NCBI GenBank assembly: GCA_036417435.1
Contig: CM070903.1
Coordinates: 81,585,501 to 81,649,500, forward strand
Origin: Inia geoffrensis
Taxonomy: Eukaryota > Chordata > Mammalia > Artiodactyla > Iniidae
DNA length: 64,000 bases
Direction: 5' to 3'
The notes beneath the pieces are model-generated. The model had not been told where the DNA came from. It saw only the letters and a list, made by a program, of their open reading frames with translations, and did not search any database. The stretch's first letter is position 1, and the number at the start of each line of letters is the position of its first letter. The position numbers and the translations under genes were made by a program. This document shows positions 12,713 to 24,454 of this stretch, in pieces.

Positions 12713-12780
12713 TTTTTCCTTAGGTGAGGAAACTGGCATCCTGGCATTTTTCCTTAAATGAGGAAACTGGCACCAAGCAA
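12713..12780 (+). repeat. 34-bp tandem duplication, two copies
   Basis: The unit at 12713-12746 is repeated at 12747-12780. Both begin with tttttcctta, contain tgaggaaactggca, and differ mainly at 'gg/aa' and near the end. The second copy runs directly into a minus-strand MIR, so the duplicated unit includes the edge of that MIR. Confidence 0.75.
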
Positions 12781-12860
12781 CTAACCAAGGTCACAGAGCT
12801 CCTACAAGGCAGAACTAAGATTCAGACCCTAGATCACCTGACTCTGAGCACAGCACTCTT
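12755..12860 (-). mobile_element. MIR fragment, minus orientation
   Basis: Reverse MIR order: 'aaatgaggaaactggcacc', 'aaccaaggtcacagagctcc', 'agattcagaccctagatc', 'tgagcacagcactctttaca'. Confidence 0.65.
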
Positions 12861-14584
12861 TACACAAAACCAAGACAATTCTGGAAGGAGAGGGCTTGAG
12901 GGAGAATGAAGACAGGAGGGTGAGAAATGCTGTACAAGGTAAAAGAGGCTGAAGAGAGAGTCAAAGGACATCCAATATTTTGCCAAGTCAAGTTATGAAA
13001 AAGCCTCAGCAGCATTCCCCATGAGTCAGGATCAGGGATGCTTCCTGAGGGAGTAGGAAAGAGGGTTGGAGAGAAGAGTAACACAAGCCTACTCCAACTC
13101 CCTAAGTTGGACCCAGTGATGTTGCCTCCCTTGTCCACTTTTTCCCATTCTCAGTTCCGGAGTCCACCTGTCATTGGCCATTGAGAGGTTGGAGTTTGAT
13201 ATATCTTCCCGCATAGAATCGACCCAGAGCTTTCCTATCCTCTTTAGTGGACTGGGGGCTCTGGAGGGTGGAAACAGGAGCGAGAAGCCTGGGTAGACTC
13301 TTTTTGCCCTGTCTGCTTTCCAAAGACTACCGCCAGGCCCTTTCTGATGTCAGCCAGGCTTTCTGAGAACTCCCTTCCCCCTCCAAACACTGAGGACTCC
13401 CTCTTTCATGGTTTCCAGACATAGCCCCTCTGCTCTTCAGTTGCTCAGCAACTTTCAATCTGTGTCCTGTAGCTGGGCCCCTATTACCCACCAACTGGAC
13501 ATTCAGCCCTGCCTCTGCTTCTAGAATCAATCTTTTGCTCTTTTGGAGGCAGGGCAAGGTTGGCGGGGGGAGATTTATAGAGGCTTCTAAATTATTTCAA
13601 GTAATAGAAATTCTATTACTCAATATAGTATAAGCAATTAAAGGAATTTACTTAAAAGTCAGTCTTTTAGGTACCTTCAACCAGAGGCAGGTTGAGTTTC
13701 AAGAAGGCTTGACCAAGTGGCTCAACAGAATCATTGAAATCCATTTTATTTTGCTTTTTCCCTTTCATCTTTCTGTTCTATCTTTTGGGGCAGGAACTTT
13801 AAGTCTGGCTGCCCTGGTAGTTGCAAGATGCCTGCCAGCATGAACCAGACAATATATGTTTCTTTTTTCACATCCAGTGGAAGAAAAAAAGTTTCTTTCC
13901 CCCATCTTAGAATAATGGTCCTGGCCCCCACTTTGATTAGACCAACTAAGGGCAGTCACCTACATGGTCCAATCACTGTGCAAAGGGGCTGAAATTATAC
14001 CACTGGGAATTTCAGTGGTGTAAACTTTTATTTGGCCCAATCATGGCCCAGCTCTGGAGCTATGGGAGATAAGAGATGTCAATCCTGCTCAAACAGCATG
14101 ACTGCTACCGAAGAGGGAATGGAGGGATGCTTAGAAAGAACCTGACAATGTACACAACAGTCTTCACAACTGGCTGGGCCACAGTCAAGTCCTTCTCTTT
14201 TATCTCCAATCTTTGCTCCATGGCCACAAAACCTCTCCTTTTGATATACCCCAAGAGATATCTGTTGGGCCTTTATATCATCTGGCCACAGGACCAAAAT
14301 TCTCCAGGCTACAGATTTCCTCCCAGGGCTGAGGTTTGTAGTTCAGTGGTGGCGTCAGTAGGGGGTTTGTTATGCCTTCCTCTCTCCTCATGTTCCAGAG
14401 TTACTCACTTCCTCCTTAGGGAAGTGTTACAGACATTTCAATAACTACATGGGTCAGCTAAGAAATTATTACTTCCCTTATTCCAAAAAAATATTAAAGC
14501 AGTTTTTAAAAATAAATAATGCAACAATTAGCAGTAATAAATTACATTAAGTAGGTGAGAAAATGTGGTCAAAGAAAAATGTCA
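12861..14584. other. Unassigned unique DNA
   Basis: No named repeat. A small inverted repeat (accactg 13999-14005, cagtggt 14013-14019) is visible but has no transcript context. Overlapping short frames on both strands at 13746-14444 look like chance. Confidence 0.3.
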
Positions 14585-14587
14585 AAA

Positions 14588-14712
14588 AAGTGTTGGGGTG
14601 GTGGTGGTGGTATGAATTGGGAGATTGGGATTGACATATATACACTAATATGTATAAAATGCATAAATACTAAGAACCTGCTGTATAAAAAAATAAATAA
14701 AATAGAATTCAA
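14588..14712 (+). mobile_element. Very short L1 3' end, 'gcaggttc' type
   Basis: The tail 'gaattgggagattgggattg', 'acatatatacactaatatg', 'aagaacctgctgtataaaa' is the reverse complement of the 3' end of the long L1 at 60335-64000, so both belong to the same 3'-UTR lineage. It is followed by AAATAAATAAAA. A run of GGT triplets (ggtggtggtggtggt) lies just upstream, about 14600. Confidence 0.7.
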
Positions 14713-14719
14713 AAATTCC

Positions 14720-15604
14720 AAAAAGAAAATGATGTTAAAAAGTTACAAAGCAGACTACTGCTAGATTCCAACAGTAAGAAACGGGATGTTAAAATACTTT
14801 GATCAATAAAGGCACAGTAAAATTTCTCTTGTCGATGTTGAGATTAAGGATATAGCTATAACCCCCTATTTTTCCAGATAGTCACAACGTAGTTCCTTTT
14901 AAGTTGAGAAAAACTGTTGTGGAATTAAGAAAGCAGAAAAAGTTGTGGAGAACAAAGTCAAAAAAAAAATTAAGAATGAAAAAATAAGATGAAACAAATC
15001 TATAAGGTTATTAATTTTGTGTTTTAAAGGAGATTGTATGCAGAATCACAGCCCTTAATTGGTACACCTTCCTGAGCCAAGCCATCACCTGAGCAGATGA
15101 TGTCACATATCTGGTTAGTACTCTGTCTTCTAGTGATGCATAATCTAGGATGACTTTGTGTTTCCACTTAACTTTTAAGCCACTTAGATGCAAAAGAGAA
15201 GATTTCTTTAAAACCTTTCAGTGGTTTTCCTGCCAGCAAACCATGGAGACTTTTTTTTTTAACTTTTTTTTTCTTTGCCTACCTATAGTGTAGCAGATAT
15301 AAATTCAAAAGACACAGACGCCTTCTGAAATATTCATTAATCTTTAGTAAGCTCAGCTTCTTATAAGCATGGATTGCATTTCTTAAAAACATCTTGAATG
15401 TCATCATTCAAAATCTCTACATCTCCCCTTTCTGGGCTTAAGTCAATTCTTCCCAACCAAGCTTCCAGCCCATCACCCCTACTAAGCTCATCCTTGCCAA
15501 AGTCACCAAAGACTTCCCTCTCGGAAAAACCTGGTGTCAATTCTCAATTCTCGTTTTACTTGACCTCTCAATAGCATTTTGAGGGGTAGGGGAGGGCAAC
15601 GTAT
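14720..15604. other. Unassigned AT-rich DNA
   Basis: No gene or clear repeat. Contains A- and T-homopolymers near 14963 and 15250. Confidence 0.3.
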
Positions 15605-15612
15605 TACTTTCC

Positions 15613-15816
15613 TTTTTTTTTTCTGCGGTACGCGGGCCTCTCACTGTTGTGGCCTCTCCCGTTGCGGAACACAGGCTCCGGACGCACAGGCTCAGCGGCC
15701 ATGGCTCACGGGCCTAGCCTCTCCATGGCATGTGGGATCTTCCCGGACCGGGGCACGAACCCATGTCCCCTGCATTGGCAGGCAGACTCTCAACCACTGC
15801 ACCACCAGGGAAGCGC
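15613..15816 (-). mobile_element. CHR SINE, minus orientation, 13-bp TSD
   Basis: The complete short-form CHR element: a T-run (its A tail), 'gcggtacgcgggcctctc', 'aacacaggctccggacgc', 'gcatgtgggatcttcccg', ending in the reverse of the tRNA-like head, 'ccactgcaccaccaggg'. An exact 13-nt duplication (tactttccttttt) lies at 15605-15617 and 15817-15829. The open frames through it are translated SINE sequence, not genes. Confidence 0.9.
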
Positions 15817-15849
15817 TACTTTCCTTTTTAAACTACTTTTAAAAATTGG

Positions 15850-16985
15850 CTTCTGGGATACTAAACTCTCTTGCTTTCCCTTCTTCCTCACTGCCCATTC
15901 CTGCTCAGTTTCCTTTGCTGGCCTCACCTCTCTTCTAATGTCTAAATGTTGAGTGCCCCAGAGTTTAGTCCTCAGCGCTCTTTTCTTCTACTCTCACTCC
16001 TTACGTAATCTCATTCAGTCCCATTTATTCTAATGATGACTCCCCACATGTATACCTCTGGCCCTAATCTCAATCCAAGACTCACATACCACCTGTCTAC
16101 TGGACATGTCCCCTTGGATGTGTAGTAAGCATCTCAAAGTTAATGCATGCCAGTAGAACTTTAGATGTGTCTCTCCCCATGACCACTCTGAGCCCCACCC
16201 CTCCACCAGCTGAGCCCAAACTGGGAGTCATCCTGAACTCCTGTTGTCCTCGTTCCCCACATCCAGTTCATCAGCATGTCCTGTGGGGTCTGTGTTCAAA
16301 ATACACCCTAAATATGACCACTTCTCACAATATCCACCATTTCACCTAGTCCAAAGCTATCCCATTTCTGGCCAGGATTTTTGTAATAGTTTTCTTTTTT
16401 ACCACCCTACTTCCATTTTTATCCCCTTAGAATCAATTTTCTGCCCAGCAGCCAGAGTGATAATTTCAAAACGTAAATTAAGTCATATCACTCCCCGCTT
16501 AAACTCTCCAATGGATTTCCATCACTCTCAGAGTAAAATCCAATTTTCTTACTACTACACCTACAATGTCCTACCTATCTCTCCACCTCATCTCCTGCTA
16601 ATCTCAACCTCCCTCCTCTGCTTTCATCAAACTGACCTTCTTACTATTCTGCAAGAATAACTAGTTCTTTCCCTCCTCAACACGTTTGCCTTTACAGTTC
16701 CCTTTACTTACGCTTTTCCCCTGGACCCTCACATGGCTTGCTGTGTTACATCCCTCACATTTCTGCATGTCACCTTCTCTGAGTGGCTTTCCAAGAATCA
16801 GCCCATTACCCTCTATTTCTTTACCATTAATTTGTTTTCTTTTTAATACTTATCACTAACTGGTGATAAAATAACTATTTCATAGTTATGTGCCTGTTTA
16901 CTGTTTTTGTTTAGTTTTGTATTCTAGAGCCTAGATCAATGTCTGGCACTCAGTGAACATCAGGTAAATAAAAGAATAAAATACC
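15850..16985 (+). mobile_element. Long L2 LINE fragment (about 1.1 kb)
   Basis: Sense L2 text in correct order: 'ggactcaaaccatgc'-type 5' part is lost, but 'ccactctgagccccacccc', 'atccagttcatcagcatgtc', 'cagcagccagagtgataatt', 'caatggatttccatcactctc', 'gtcaccttctctgagtggc', and finally 'caatgtctggcactcagtg' with 'aacatcaggtaaataaaag'. This is the ORF2 C-terminus and 3' UTR of L2. Frames are broken throughout. It is the best L2 copy in the window. Confidence 0.75.
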
Positions 16986-16989
16986 TGTT

Positions 16990-17395
16990 GAAATGAATTT
17001 CCCCAGCCAGCTTTCAGAGTAAGACTTGGTATCTGAGCTAATAACACTGTAAAAGATATCTTTTTGAAAAACATTCTTTTAGACGCCTGAGCACCTCCCA
17101 ACTATATTTGGCAAATCTATTTATGCCAAATTCTTTTCAGTCTTGGTGACTCAAACCTCAATAGAGTCAGCACTGAGCTTGGTGCTGGTGGTAATAAAAG
17201 CCTCTCCCTCAGTGGATCTCTTTGCAGCTTAAAGGTGTGGTCTCCTCAGCCCCCAGGTGTAATTTGAGCAAGCTGGCTGGGGTGAAACTATTTATGGTTT
17301 TTGGAGCTCTTTGTTTGCTTGTAAGGAGTAAGAAAGGATATGTATAATGTTGTTGTTATAGTTGTTGAAAGACACCAGGGGGCAGCAATTCCAGC
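16990..17395. other. Unassigned unique DNA
   Basis: No clear repeat or coding signal. Relatively even base composition. Confidence 0.3.
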
Positions 17396-17399
17396 TCTT

Positions 17400-17890
17400 A
17401 TTTTTAAAGGCAAAACAAGTATCCTGATAACTACAATTCGATGTCAGATAGTTGGATAAATTTCAGCATGTCCATCCAATGAGTAATAAGCAGCAATGAA
17501 AATGAATGAACTATAGCTACAAGCAGCAACACTGATAAATCTTACAAACCTAATGTGAAAGAAGCAAGACATGAAAGAATATATATGGTATGATTCCATG
17601 TGCATAACATTCAAAAATATGCAAAACTAAAGCTACATTGTTTAGAAGGCATACATAGATGGTCAAACTATAAAGAAAAGCAAGGAAATGATAGTCACAA
17701 AAGTGAGGCTTGTGAAGACTGAGGTGCTCATGGTCAGGATGGTACATACTGGAGGCTATGAATCCTAGAATTAATCTATTTTTCACCTTTGCAGAAGTTA
17801 CATAGGTGCCCAATTTATAATTACTTGCTAAACTTTACATTAATGGTTTGTGCCCTTCTTTGTACATATGTTTACATTGCACATTAAGGG
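17400..17890 (+). mobile_element. Old L1M 3' UTR
   Basis: Sense L1M 3'-end text: 'aagaagcaagacatgaaag', 'tatggtatgattccatgtg', 'tatgcaaaactaaagctac', 'ctgaggtgctcatggtc', 'tacataggtgcccaattt'. No intact coding sequence. Confidence 0.55.
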
Positions 17891-17894
17891 TTTT

Positions 17895-18240
17895 TTTCAG
17901 CAAAAGGAAAAGGAAAGAAAGAGGTTAAGAATGTGAGCAGGAAGAGAGAAACACAGTGACAGGTAGAAAGAAACAGAGATTAAGAAATAAAGTAGCAAAG
18001 AAAAGCTTGAAGTTATAGAAGAAGAGAGACACTGAGAGAGGGGATAAAAAGAGAGAAAGAACCAGGAAAGTCTAGAAAGAAACTTTTAAAGAAAGTAGTA
18101 TGAGGGAGAGTTAGTAACAAAGGTTAGTAGGAGAGGGGGAAAAAAAAAAAGAAAGGAGGGAGAAAAGATGACGGGAAAAACAGAAAGAGGCAAAGAGGGT
18201 TGAAGACAGAAAGAGTGTAAAAGAGGAAAACACAGAGTTC
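17895..18240 (+). repeat. Purine-rich tract, about 350 bp
   Basis: The plus strand is overwhelmingly A and G here (many gaaaga, gagaga, ggaaag blocks) with few pyrimidines. It is not a simple tandem repeat. A second purine-rich tract lies at about 22260-22430 and a third at about 6440-6610. Origin unknown; possibly decayed simple repeat or retroviral leader. Confidence 0.5.
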
Positions 18241-18244
18241 CTGG

Positions 18245-18777
18245 GAAGAAATATCAAATAGCAAATCCAGAAGAACAAGGGGAATTGCCCTTGGCCAGGT
18301 GAGGGGCTGGGCAGTCAGCCCTGAGACCTCAGTCTTGTAGTGGGCTACAACTAGAATATGATGGTGGAAAAGAAAGATACCAAGAGACATTCGATGTCAG
18401 GAGAGAATTTTTTACCTGTAGATCTGTGGACAGACAGGGCTGTGAAAGGCAGGGCTGGGGCCAAAGCAGGGATGACGATCCTCAACAACCATCACAGGGA
18501 TGGACTCAAGACTTCAGAACTGCCCATCTTATGAGAGGCGTTTATGTAAACCCTATTCTCTCTCTCTTTGCTAGCTTTCAGATTTGGTCTAACTTCCATT
18601 CCTCTCCTCCTCCACCATCCCTGCACCCCTGGTTACTTGGCAAGAATCCTGGGCTTCAGTGAACCTGCTGGACATACTGCTAATGCCCTAGAGACATCCA
18701 TGGTCTCCATGTTGGGGAAACAGGTGGGACAGTCTAGGGCACAATCTACCCTGTTACTCAGACAAAGATGTTCACTC
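18245..18777. other. Unassigned DNA
   Basis: No named repeat. Short plus frames at 18426-18792 overlap one another and show no protein-like features. Confidence 0.25.
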
Positions 18778-18792
18778 AAAATCATGCCATAA

Positions 18793-19364
18793 AAGCAACC
18801 TAAGTGTCCATCGAGAGATGAATGGATAAAGAAGATGTGGCATGTATATACAATGGAATATTATTCAGCCATAAAAAGAAATGAAATTGAGTTATTTGTA
18901 GTGAGGTGGATGGACCTAGAGTCTGTCATACAGAGTGAAGTAAGTCAGAAAGAGAAAAACAAATACCGTGTGCTAACACATATATATGGAATCTAAAAAA
19001 AAAAAAAAATGGTTCTGAAGAACCTAGGGGCAGGACAGGAATAAAGACGCAGAGTAAAGAATGGACTTGAGGCCACAGGGAGGGGGAAGGGTAAGCTGGG
19101 ACGAAGTGAGAGAGTGGCATGGACATATATACACTACCAAATGTAAAACAGATAGCTAGTGGGAAGCAGCCGCATAGCACAGGGAGATCAGCTCGGTGCT
19201 TTGTGACCACCTAGAGGGGTGGGATGGAGAGGGTGGGAGGAGGGAGGCGCAAGAGGGAAGAGATATGGGGATATATGTATATGTATAGCTGATTCACTTT
19301 GTTGTAAAGCAGAAACTAACACACCATTGTAAAGCGATTATACTCCAATAAAGATGTTAGAAAA
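18793..19364 (+). mobile_element. 5'-truncated L1 with 15-bp TSD
   Basis: ORF2 tail and 3' UTR, same lineage as 8466-9187: 'gtccatcgagagatgaatgg', 'gccataaaaagaaatgaaat', 'gctagtgggaagcagccgc', 'tatactccaataaagatg'. Flanks carry aaaatcatgccataa (18778-18792) and aaaattatgccataa (19365-19379), 14 of 15 identical. An internal A-run at about 18996 lies at the ORF2/3'-UTR border. Confidence 0.9.
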
Positions 19365-19420
19365 AAAATTATGCCATAAGCAGGTCAGTTGATCAGTTAA
19401 GCAGAAACTTTAGTTACCCT

Positions 19421-19916
19421 TGTTAAAAAAACAAAAAAAAACAAAAAAAAACATTCAACTGAGTAAGCTTGGAGATCTAAAATGGCCTTATTAAATGACT
19501 CAGCATCTCATCTGGCAAGTGGAGAGATACTCTGAGGAGTTATACAAAATGAAAGACTGTTTATAGAAAGGAAGGTGGGACAAGGAACTATCAGCAAGAG
19601 AAAAGTGAAAGTTCATTGGAAGGAAGGAAGAGTTCAGGGTAATGGTGGCTCCTCATTGGCTGAGCTCTGGTGTTTTCCATTGGCTGGGCTTGTTGCTAGG
19701 TGAGAAGAAAATCTTCCTCCCTCCTGCCAGGGTAGGAAAGTAATGTCACTTCCTGCTGAAGATGTAACTTCTTGTTGGGGTCTGTAATTGAGGACAAGTG
19801 GTAGGGCATGAGAGCTCCCTCACCAGGTCTTCCTGACTCCAATTTTAGTTAAGGTCTTCATTATTAATTTTCACACCCTCCTCAGCACCTTACCACTGCT
19901 CACTTTCTCAGCCACA
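19421..19916 (-). mobile_element. Solo LTR of an endogenous retrovirus, minus strand
   Basis: Read on the minus strand this has LTR architecture: it starts TGTGGCTG, has two CCAAT boxes (reverse complements at 19655-19659 and 19679-19683), then a TATA-like box (ctataaa, near 19561-19567), then AATAAG (19487-19492) about 75 bases later, then a T-rich end closing with TAACA. Spacing of TATA and polyadenylation signal fits a gammaretrovirus-like (ERV1) LTR. No internal region (gag, pol, env) follows on either side, so it is a solo LTR. I found no convincing target duplication, so the ends are approximate. Confidence 0.6.
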
Positions 19917-19919
19917 AAG

Positions 19920-20875
19920 GTTGCTATGGTTTGGAAAAATTACAAGTGTTATCAGGAATTGGAGTCTAAAAAATGCCATTTTTACTTCTCTAACTCTGCC
20001 TCTTTCTCCTGGCCAAATTGTGCCTTCCCCACATAGGGTATTTATCTAAAGGCACAACTCTGGGGATCTGAATCCCAACTTTGATTTGTTTTTAGGGACC
20101 TTTCTCCTAGAGGAATCTAATAATTAGTCTAGCTAAAATTCAAACTTTGGCCCAAGTCATGCACGGGCAGACTGGCCAAGGAATGACGGCATAGTTGCTC
20201 CCAGAGGAATACAGCCTCTGTGCTCTCCAGGGACATCCAGACTTTTGTGTGAGGGGGACATGCTTCCCTGAGCAGGGTATAGGGCTTCTGTTGGAATCAG
20301 AACTGTGAGAAACAAACCCATCCTCCACCCCCTGGGGCTGACACACAGGGGCTGGGGATCTGCCAAGGTATCCTTGCCCAGATGCTTTCTGGAGTTCATA
20401 CTCTTAGTACCCCTTCCACCCAAACTTCATAAAAACAGAGTAAAGAATATAAATCTTGAGTAATCATCTGTAACAGCCCTGGACCACAAGGAACAGTATC
20501 ATCAGTGAACCAGAGACTTGAAGACGTTTTTTCAGGGAATGATGCAGAAAAGGTGAGATTGAGAAATGTCTTGCCCAACTAGTTGTGGGTGAAAAGAGGG
20601 CCTGAGAGAAAAGTGGGTAAAAGCCCTGCCAGAGTCGGCAAAAACCCACCAAATGGAGCAGGAGAGCTAGGGGTAAGGGCAGGTCCTGGCAGGGTTTGGC
20701 AGGGAGGGGTTGGTTGGAATCCAGCAAAGGAGAAAGGAAAGATGTGATAGAAGGGAAGTTGTGGTAAACAGTGGAGGTAATCACTGTAAACATAGTTATG
20801 AAACAATGTAAAGGTATAAAATAATTCTTGAGGGATAAGATACTCAATGCAAAAATATAATAATCTGTATAACTT
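19920..20875. other. Unassigned DNA
   Basis: No repeat family recognised. Overlapping minus frames at 20140-21043 are not supported by any domain or composition signal. Confidence 0.25.
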
Positions 20876-20879
20876 AATG

Positions 20880-21088
20880 ATACTAGATGAGTTTTGTGGA
20901 GTAGCTATGTGCAGACTCTTCACGTGCATTATCTCATTTAATCCTGATGGAATACCAATGTAGTAGATCCCATAGTTATATCCACTTAAAGGGTGAAGAA
21001 ACCTAGGCTCAAAGAGAACTTGACCAAAACCACACAGCACCAAAATGTTACCCAGGTTGGTCTGACTCTGAAGCCCAGGCTTTTAATA
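20880..21088 (-). mobile_element. MIR SINE, minus orientation
   Basis: Reverse MIR order: 'cgtgcattatctcatttaat', 'cctgatggaataccaatg', 'gggtgaagaaacctaggctc', 'accaaaaccacacagcacc', 'ggtctgactctgaagccc'. Confidence 0.7.
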
Positions 21089-21089
21089 A

Positions 21090-21945
21090 TTACAATATGT
21101 TTCCTCTTACGTGATTCTGACAAAAACCAAGGGGTTCATGAGATGAGCAGAGAATTAGGTGTTAGGAGACTTGTATTTTCAAAACTACTGTACACACCAT
21201 GTGATATTATTCTCAGTTTTCCCACACAAAAATGAAAGTGTAATGTGATTAGAGCACTTCTTTAAAATCCAACCCAGCTCAAGTAGTTTGTGAAGTTGAC
21301 CCCCAGTAGACTCTTTCAGGAATGATATTTCCAGGGTTTATTGTTTTGTTGTTTTTTTAAAAGCTTGCACTTGATGGGTGATGGTGAACAGGTGCTATCA
21401 GGTTCTAACCACATTTAATTCTCACTTAGTATTTTCCAGGGTCAGGGTGCAAGTACAGTTGAAAAAGTGCCCTTGAAAATTGTTGCCCCCTCCCATCCAA
21501 CAATTCCAGATAAACCTCCGCCCTCTCCTGTGGCATCTCCCTGGCATCTCAGTTAAAGGGAAGATGCAGAGGGATGTGATGCAAATCAAGTGACAAAGCC
21601 CTTGGAAGTTGCCCACCCCAGGACTCGTATGGTCCTTGGAGTGTTGCAGATCAGCCCCACCATTCACAAGCCAGCCCCAGGGCTGTGTGTTCAAGGCTAG
21701 GAGGCAGCTCGAAGCTCAGAGGGTTTATGGACAAGCCACGACCTCACCAGCAAGGAAAGCAGCAAGCACCTACAGATTCCTTACTTCAAATCATAAGCCC
21801 AGAGAACCCCCTTGTACTTCACCCCTACCTCATTCTGTCCACCTATTCCATTTCAGAGATTTAAAATTTTTCTATTCACTAAGACTTTTTAAATCCAGTG
21901 CCTAGGGTCTACAGATCCACTTTAAAGTAATCGTCAAAAGAATTT
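21090..21945. other. Unassigned DNA
   Basis: No recognised repeats or genes. Two opposite overlapping short frames at 21422-21905 look like chance. Confidence 0.25.
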
Positions 21946-21949
21946 CATT

Positions 21950-22265
21950 GCTCCTCTCCAGCTCCTCCTGTTAAAGCAAATCCATTTTTTAGAGCCTAAT
22001 TCAAATGCCACCTTTTCCAAAACTTTCCCTGATTCTCCCAGTCACAAGTCCTCTCTCCTCTGACCCCAAGGGTCACTTTGTGGTTTTCTGAAGTACCATA
22101 GTCACTTAATGATTCTTTTCATCTTGTGGGTTATAGCTACAATGCCAACAATGAACTAAGTTTCAGGAAAACAAAGATCTTGCTTTAATCACCTTTATTA
22201 TACCCACCACCTAACACATGCCCTGTCGTGTAGCATGCTTATAATGTGTTCAAATGAAGTGAACA
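21950..22265 (+). mobile_element. L2 3'-end fragment
   Basis: Sense L2: 'cctaattcaaatgccacct', 'aaaactttccctgattctcc', 'gtcacttaatgattctttt', 'acctttattatacccacc', 'gcttataatgtgttcaaatg'. Decayed but in order. Confidence 0.55.
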
Positions 22266-24255
22266 AAGACAGAGAAGGGAAGATACTGAATTCTTAGAAA
22301 CAAAGAAGATAGACATAAGGAAAGAGAACTGCAGGCAAGAGAGAGACAAAGAAGCAAAGAAGTAAGTTTAAAAAGACAAAAAAAAATAGTGGAAATGGAT
22401 CAAGGTAGAGGAAGGAGAAAGAAGGAGCAAAGAACTTCACCTTGGTGACACCCAGGCAGCTCAGGTGAACAGCTTCTGCTCAGCAGTGAGACCTGTATTC
22501 CATGGACCTCACAGGATGTGAGCTGCTAGCCTGACGCTCCTGGATGAGATGTGAGCTGTAATGAGTGACGGGGCAGGAGGAGGATCACAGAGACGTGCTG
22601 AGGGTTGAAGAGCTCACAACCCTCTGTCACCTTTGAGGATTTAATGAAAACCCTCTTGAGCCCAGCCTGACTTCTTCAAGCTTCACCTAATTTCAGCACC
22701 TTATTCCCAAGCACTAAACACTGGTTGTCACAACCATACCACTATACTGCTGGGGCACTAGTGATCTCAGCCCATGGCTACCTTCAGCATATTGAAATTT
22801 TAAAAGTTAGTGAGGGGTCAGCATTTATCACATTAGATAAAGAAATTTGCCTCAAGGTACAGTAGAAGTAGGTAGGATGGATAAGTGAATGCATCAACCA
22901 ACCAATTCCCTTACGCCCTTCCTGCTGCACACCTGAGCATTATTTCCTCCAAAGGGATCTCTCAGGAGTCCACTGCCTTGATGAACTAAAAATGGGGGTT
23001 TGATATCAAAATCTATCTGGATAAATGGCTAATTGGCTAAACTAGCTCATTAAAAGCAGTGAGCATGAAAAATGGGGGAAAAGTTTGGACAGAATGACTT
23101 GCTTGCAGTAATATCAGATGGAGAGGGACCATTCTGAGTATAACTCACTGCTGAGTGGTTTGTCATGTGTTCTGGGGGATGCAGATGAAGTGGAAGGTGG
23201 AATGAAAATAAAAGCACTAGTTCACTAATCATTGTGTTGAACACTGAGGCACAGCATCATGGTTGCAGTGCCCAGTGGCCAAATATAAAACACAAAGAGG
23301 AAGGGTGTTCTCCCCCACGGAATGCCATGGAGCTTTGGCACATGATAGCACCACTGCATCATGATCACCAATCCAAATGGAAGCTGTGGTACCCAGGAGA
23401 GTATCAGCAATGCCCAGTGGGACAAGGTGGTACCTTATGGGAGATGGTGGTTCCTGAGAAAAGATAGTAGTGTCCAAAAGAAAGCAAGTAGCAAAACGGT
23501 CCAGCAACGAGGATGGTATACAGAATCTTGAAGAGCAGAATTCAGTGAAATGAACAGAACGAGTTTCAGCAGAGCCTGTGGTTGGCAGATAGAGCAATGG
23601 CCCGCAGTAGAGTGCCAGGACAGAAGCAGGAAAACTACAGCTGCCCTGATAACGCCCAAAGATGATTGTTGGGGAAGTGGTTCCTTTATTAAACTGATAC
23701 TGCAGTCCTCCAAACTGTCGGGGGAGGAAGAGTCTCCTCTTTAGGAGACACTGTTGAACCTAACAGTCTCTGGCTCTCATTCCTTGAGATCCACCCTCTG
23801 TATTGGTCAGGAACTAGCAGCCAACTTGCAACCAGGAGAAAAAGGTCAAAAGCATTAGATGGTTGCTTATACTGACATTTCTGACTTATGTGAGGAAAAT
23901 AAACTCCATTTTATTTAAGCCAGTGCTGGACAAGTTTATATTACAATTATACTATTTCCAACCTTAAAAATAAGGTCACTATCAGGATTTGCCCCAAACT
24001 TACATTTAATCAAATTAGACTTCTGGTTAGAAATGGCAGCAACCTAAATGCTTGCCTTTATTTCCACTCCCTTCCCACACCACATAAAGACAAGATTAAA
24101 GAATTTTTTAATTCAAATTTATTAGGACAGACAGAATGGAAAGTGAGACTACAGACATCAGGAGAATTTAAAACAATTTTGGGAAATAGAATTGGCTGTA
24201 TGAGTATTTTTAAAAAGTAAATCATTAGTAGTCAGAAAACTGGAAGTGAAGTGCC
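22266..24255. other. Unassigned DNA with purine-rich start
   Basis: 22266-22430 is purine-rich. 23230-23740 holds several open frames on both strands and repeated phrases such as 'gtggtaccttatggg' and 'gtggtacccagg', which could be a very decayed tandem structure or an LTR interior. No domain is recognised. No gene is called. Confidence 0.25.
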
Positions 24256-24257
24256 TA

Positions 24258-24450
24258 CAGGTAAAAGCAGAATTCATCACTCACCTGAGGCATCAGCATC
24301 ACCTGGAAGCTTGCTAGTACTGCAGATACTTTGGCCCACCACAGACCTAGTGAATAACAATCTCTGGGAGGGGGTGTCCAGATATCTGTGGTTCAACCGC
24401 CTCTTCAGGTGATTTTTATACATGCTAAGTTTGAAAAGCACTGCAATAAA
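24258..24450 (+). mobile_element. MER5A-like hAT DNA transposon
   Basis: Sense MER5A order: 'catcagcatcacctggaagc', 'ttggcccaccacagacctag', 'caatctctgggaggggg', 'ttcaggtgatttttatacat', 'gctaagtttgaaaagcac'. Non-autonomous and nearly complete at the 3' end. Confidence 0.75.
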
Positions 24451-24454
24451 TAAG

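Noticed and set aside
20464..21043. Minus frames of 127 and 154 codons
   Set aside because: They overlap each other in different frames and one runs into a MIR; no protein-like features.
23229..23744. Several frames on both strands, 64-122 codons
   Set aside because: Looked like a possible small gene at first, but no frame has a recognisable domain and repeated phrases suggest decayed repeat DNA.
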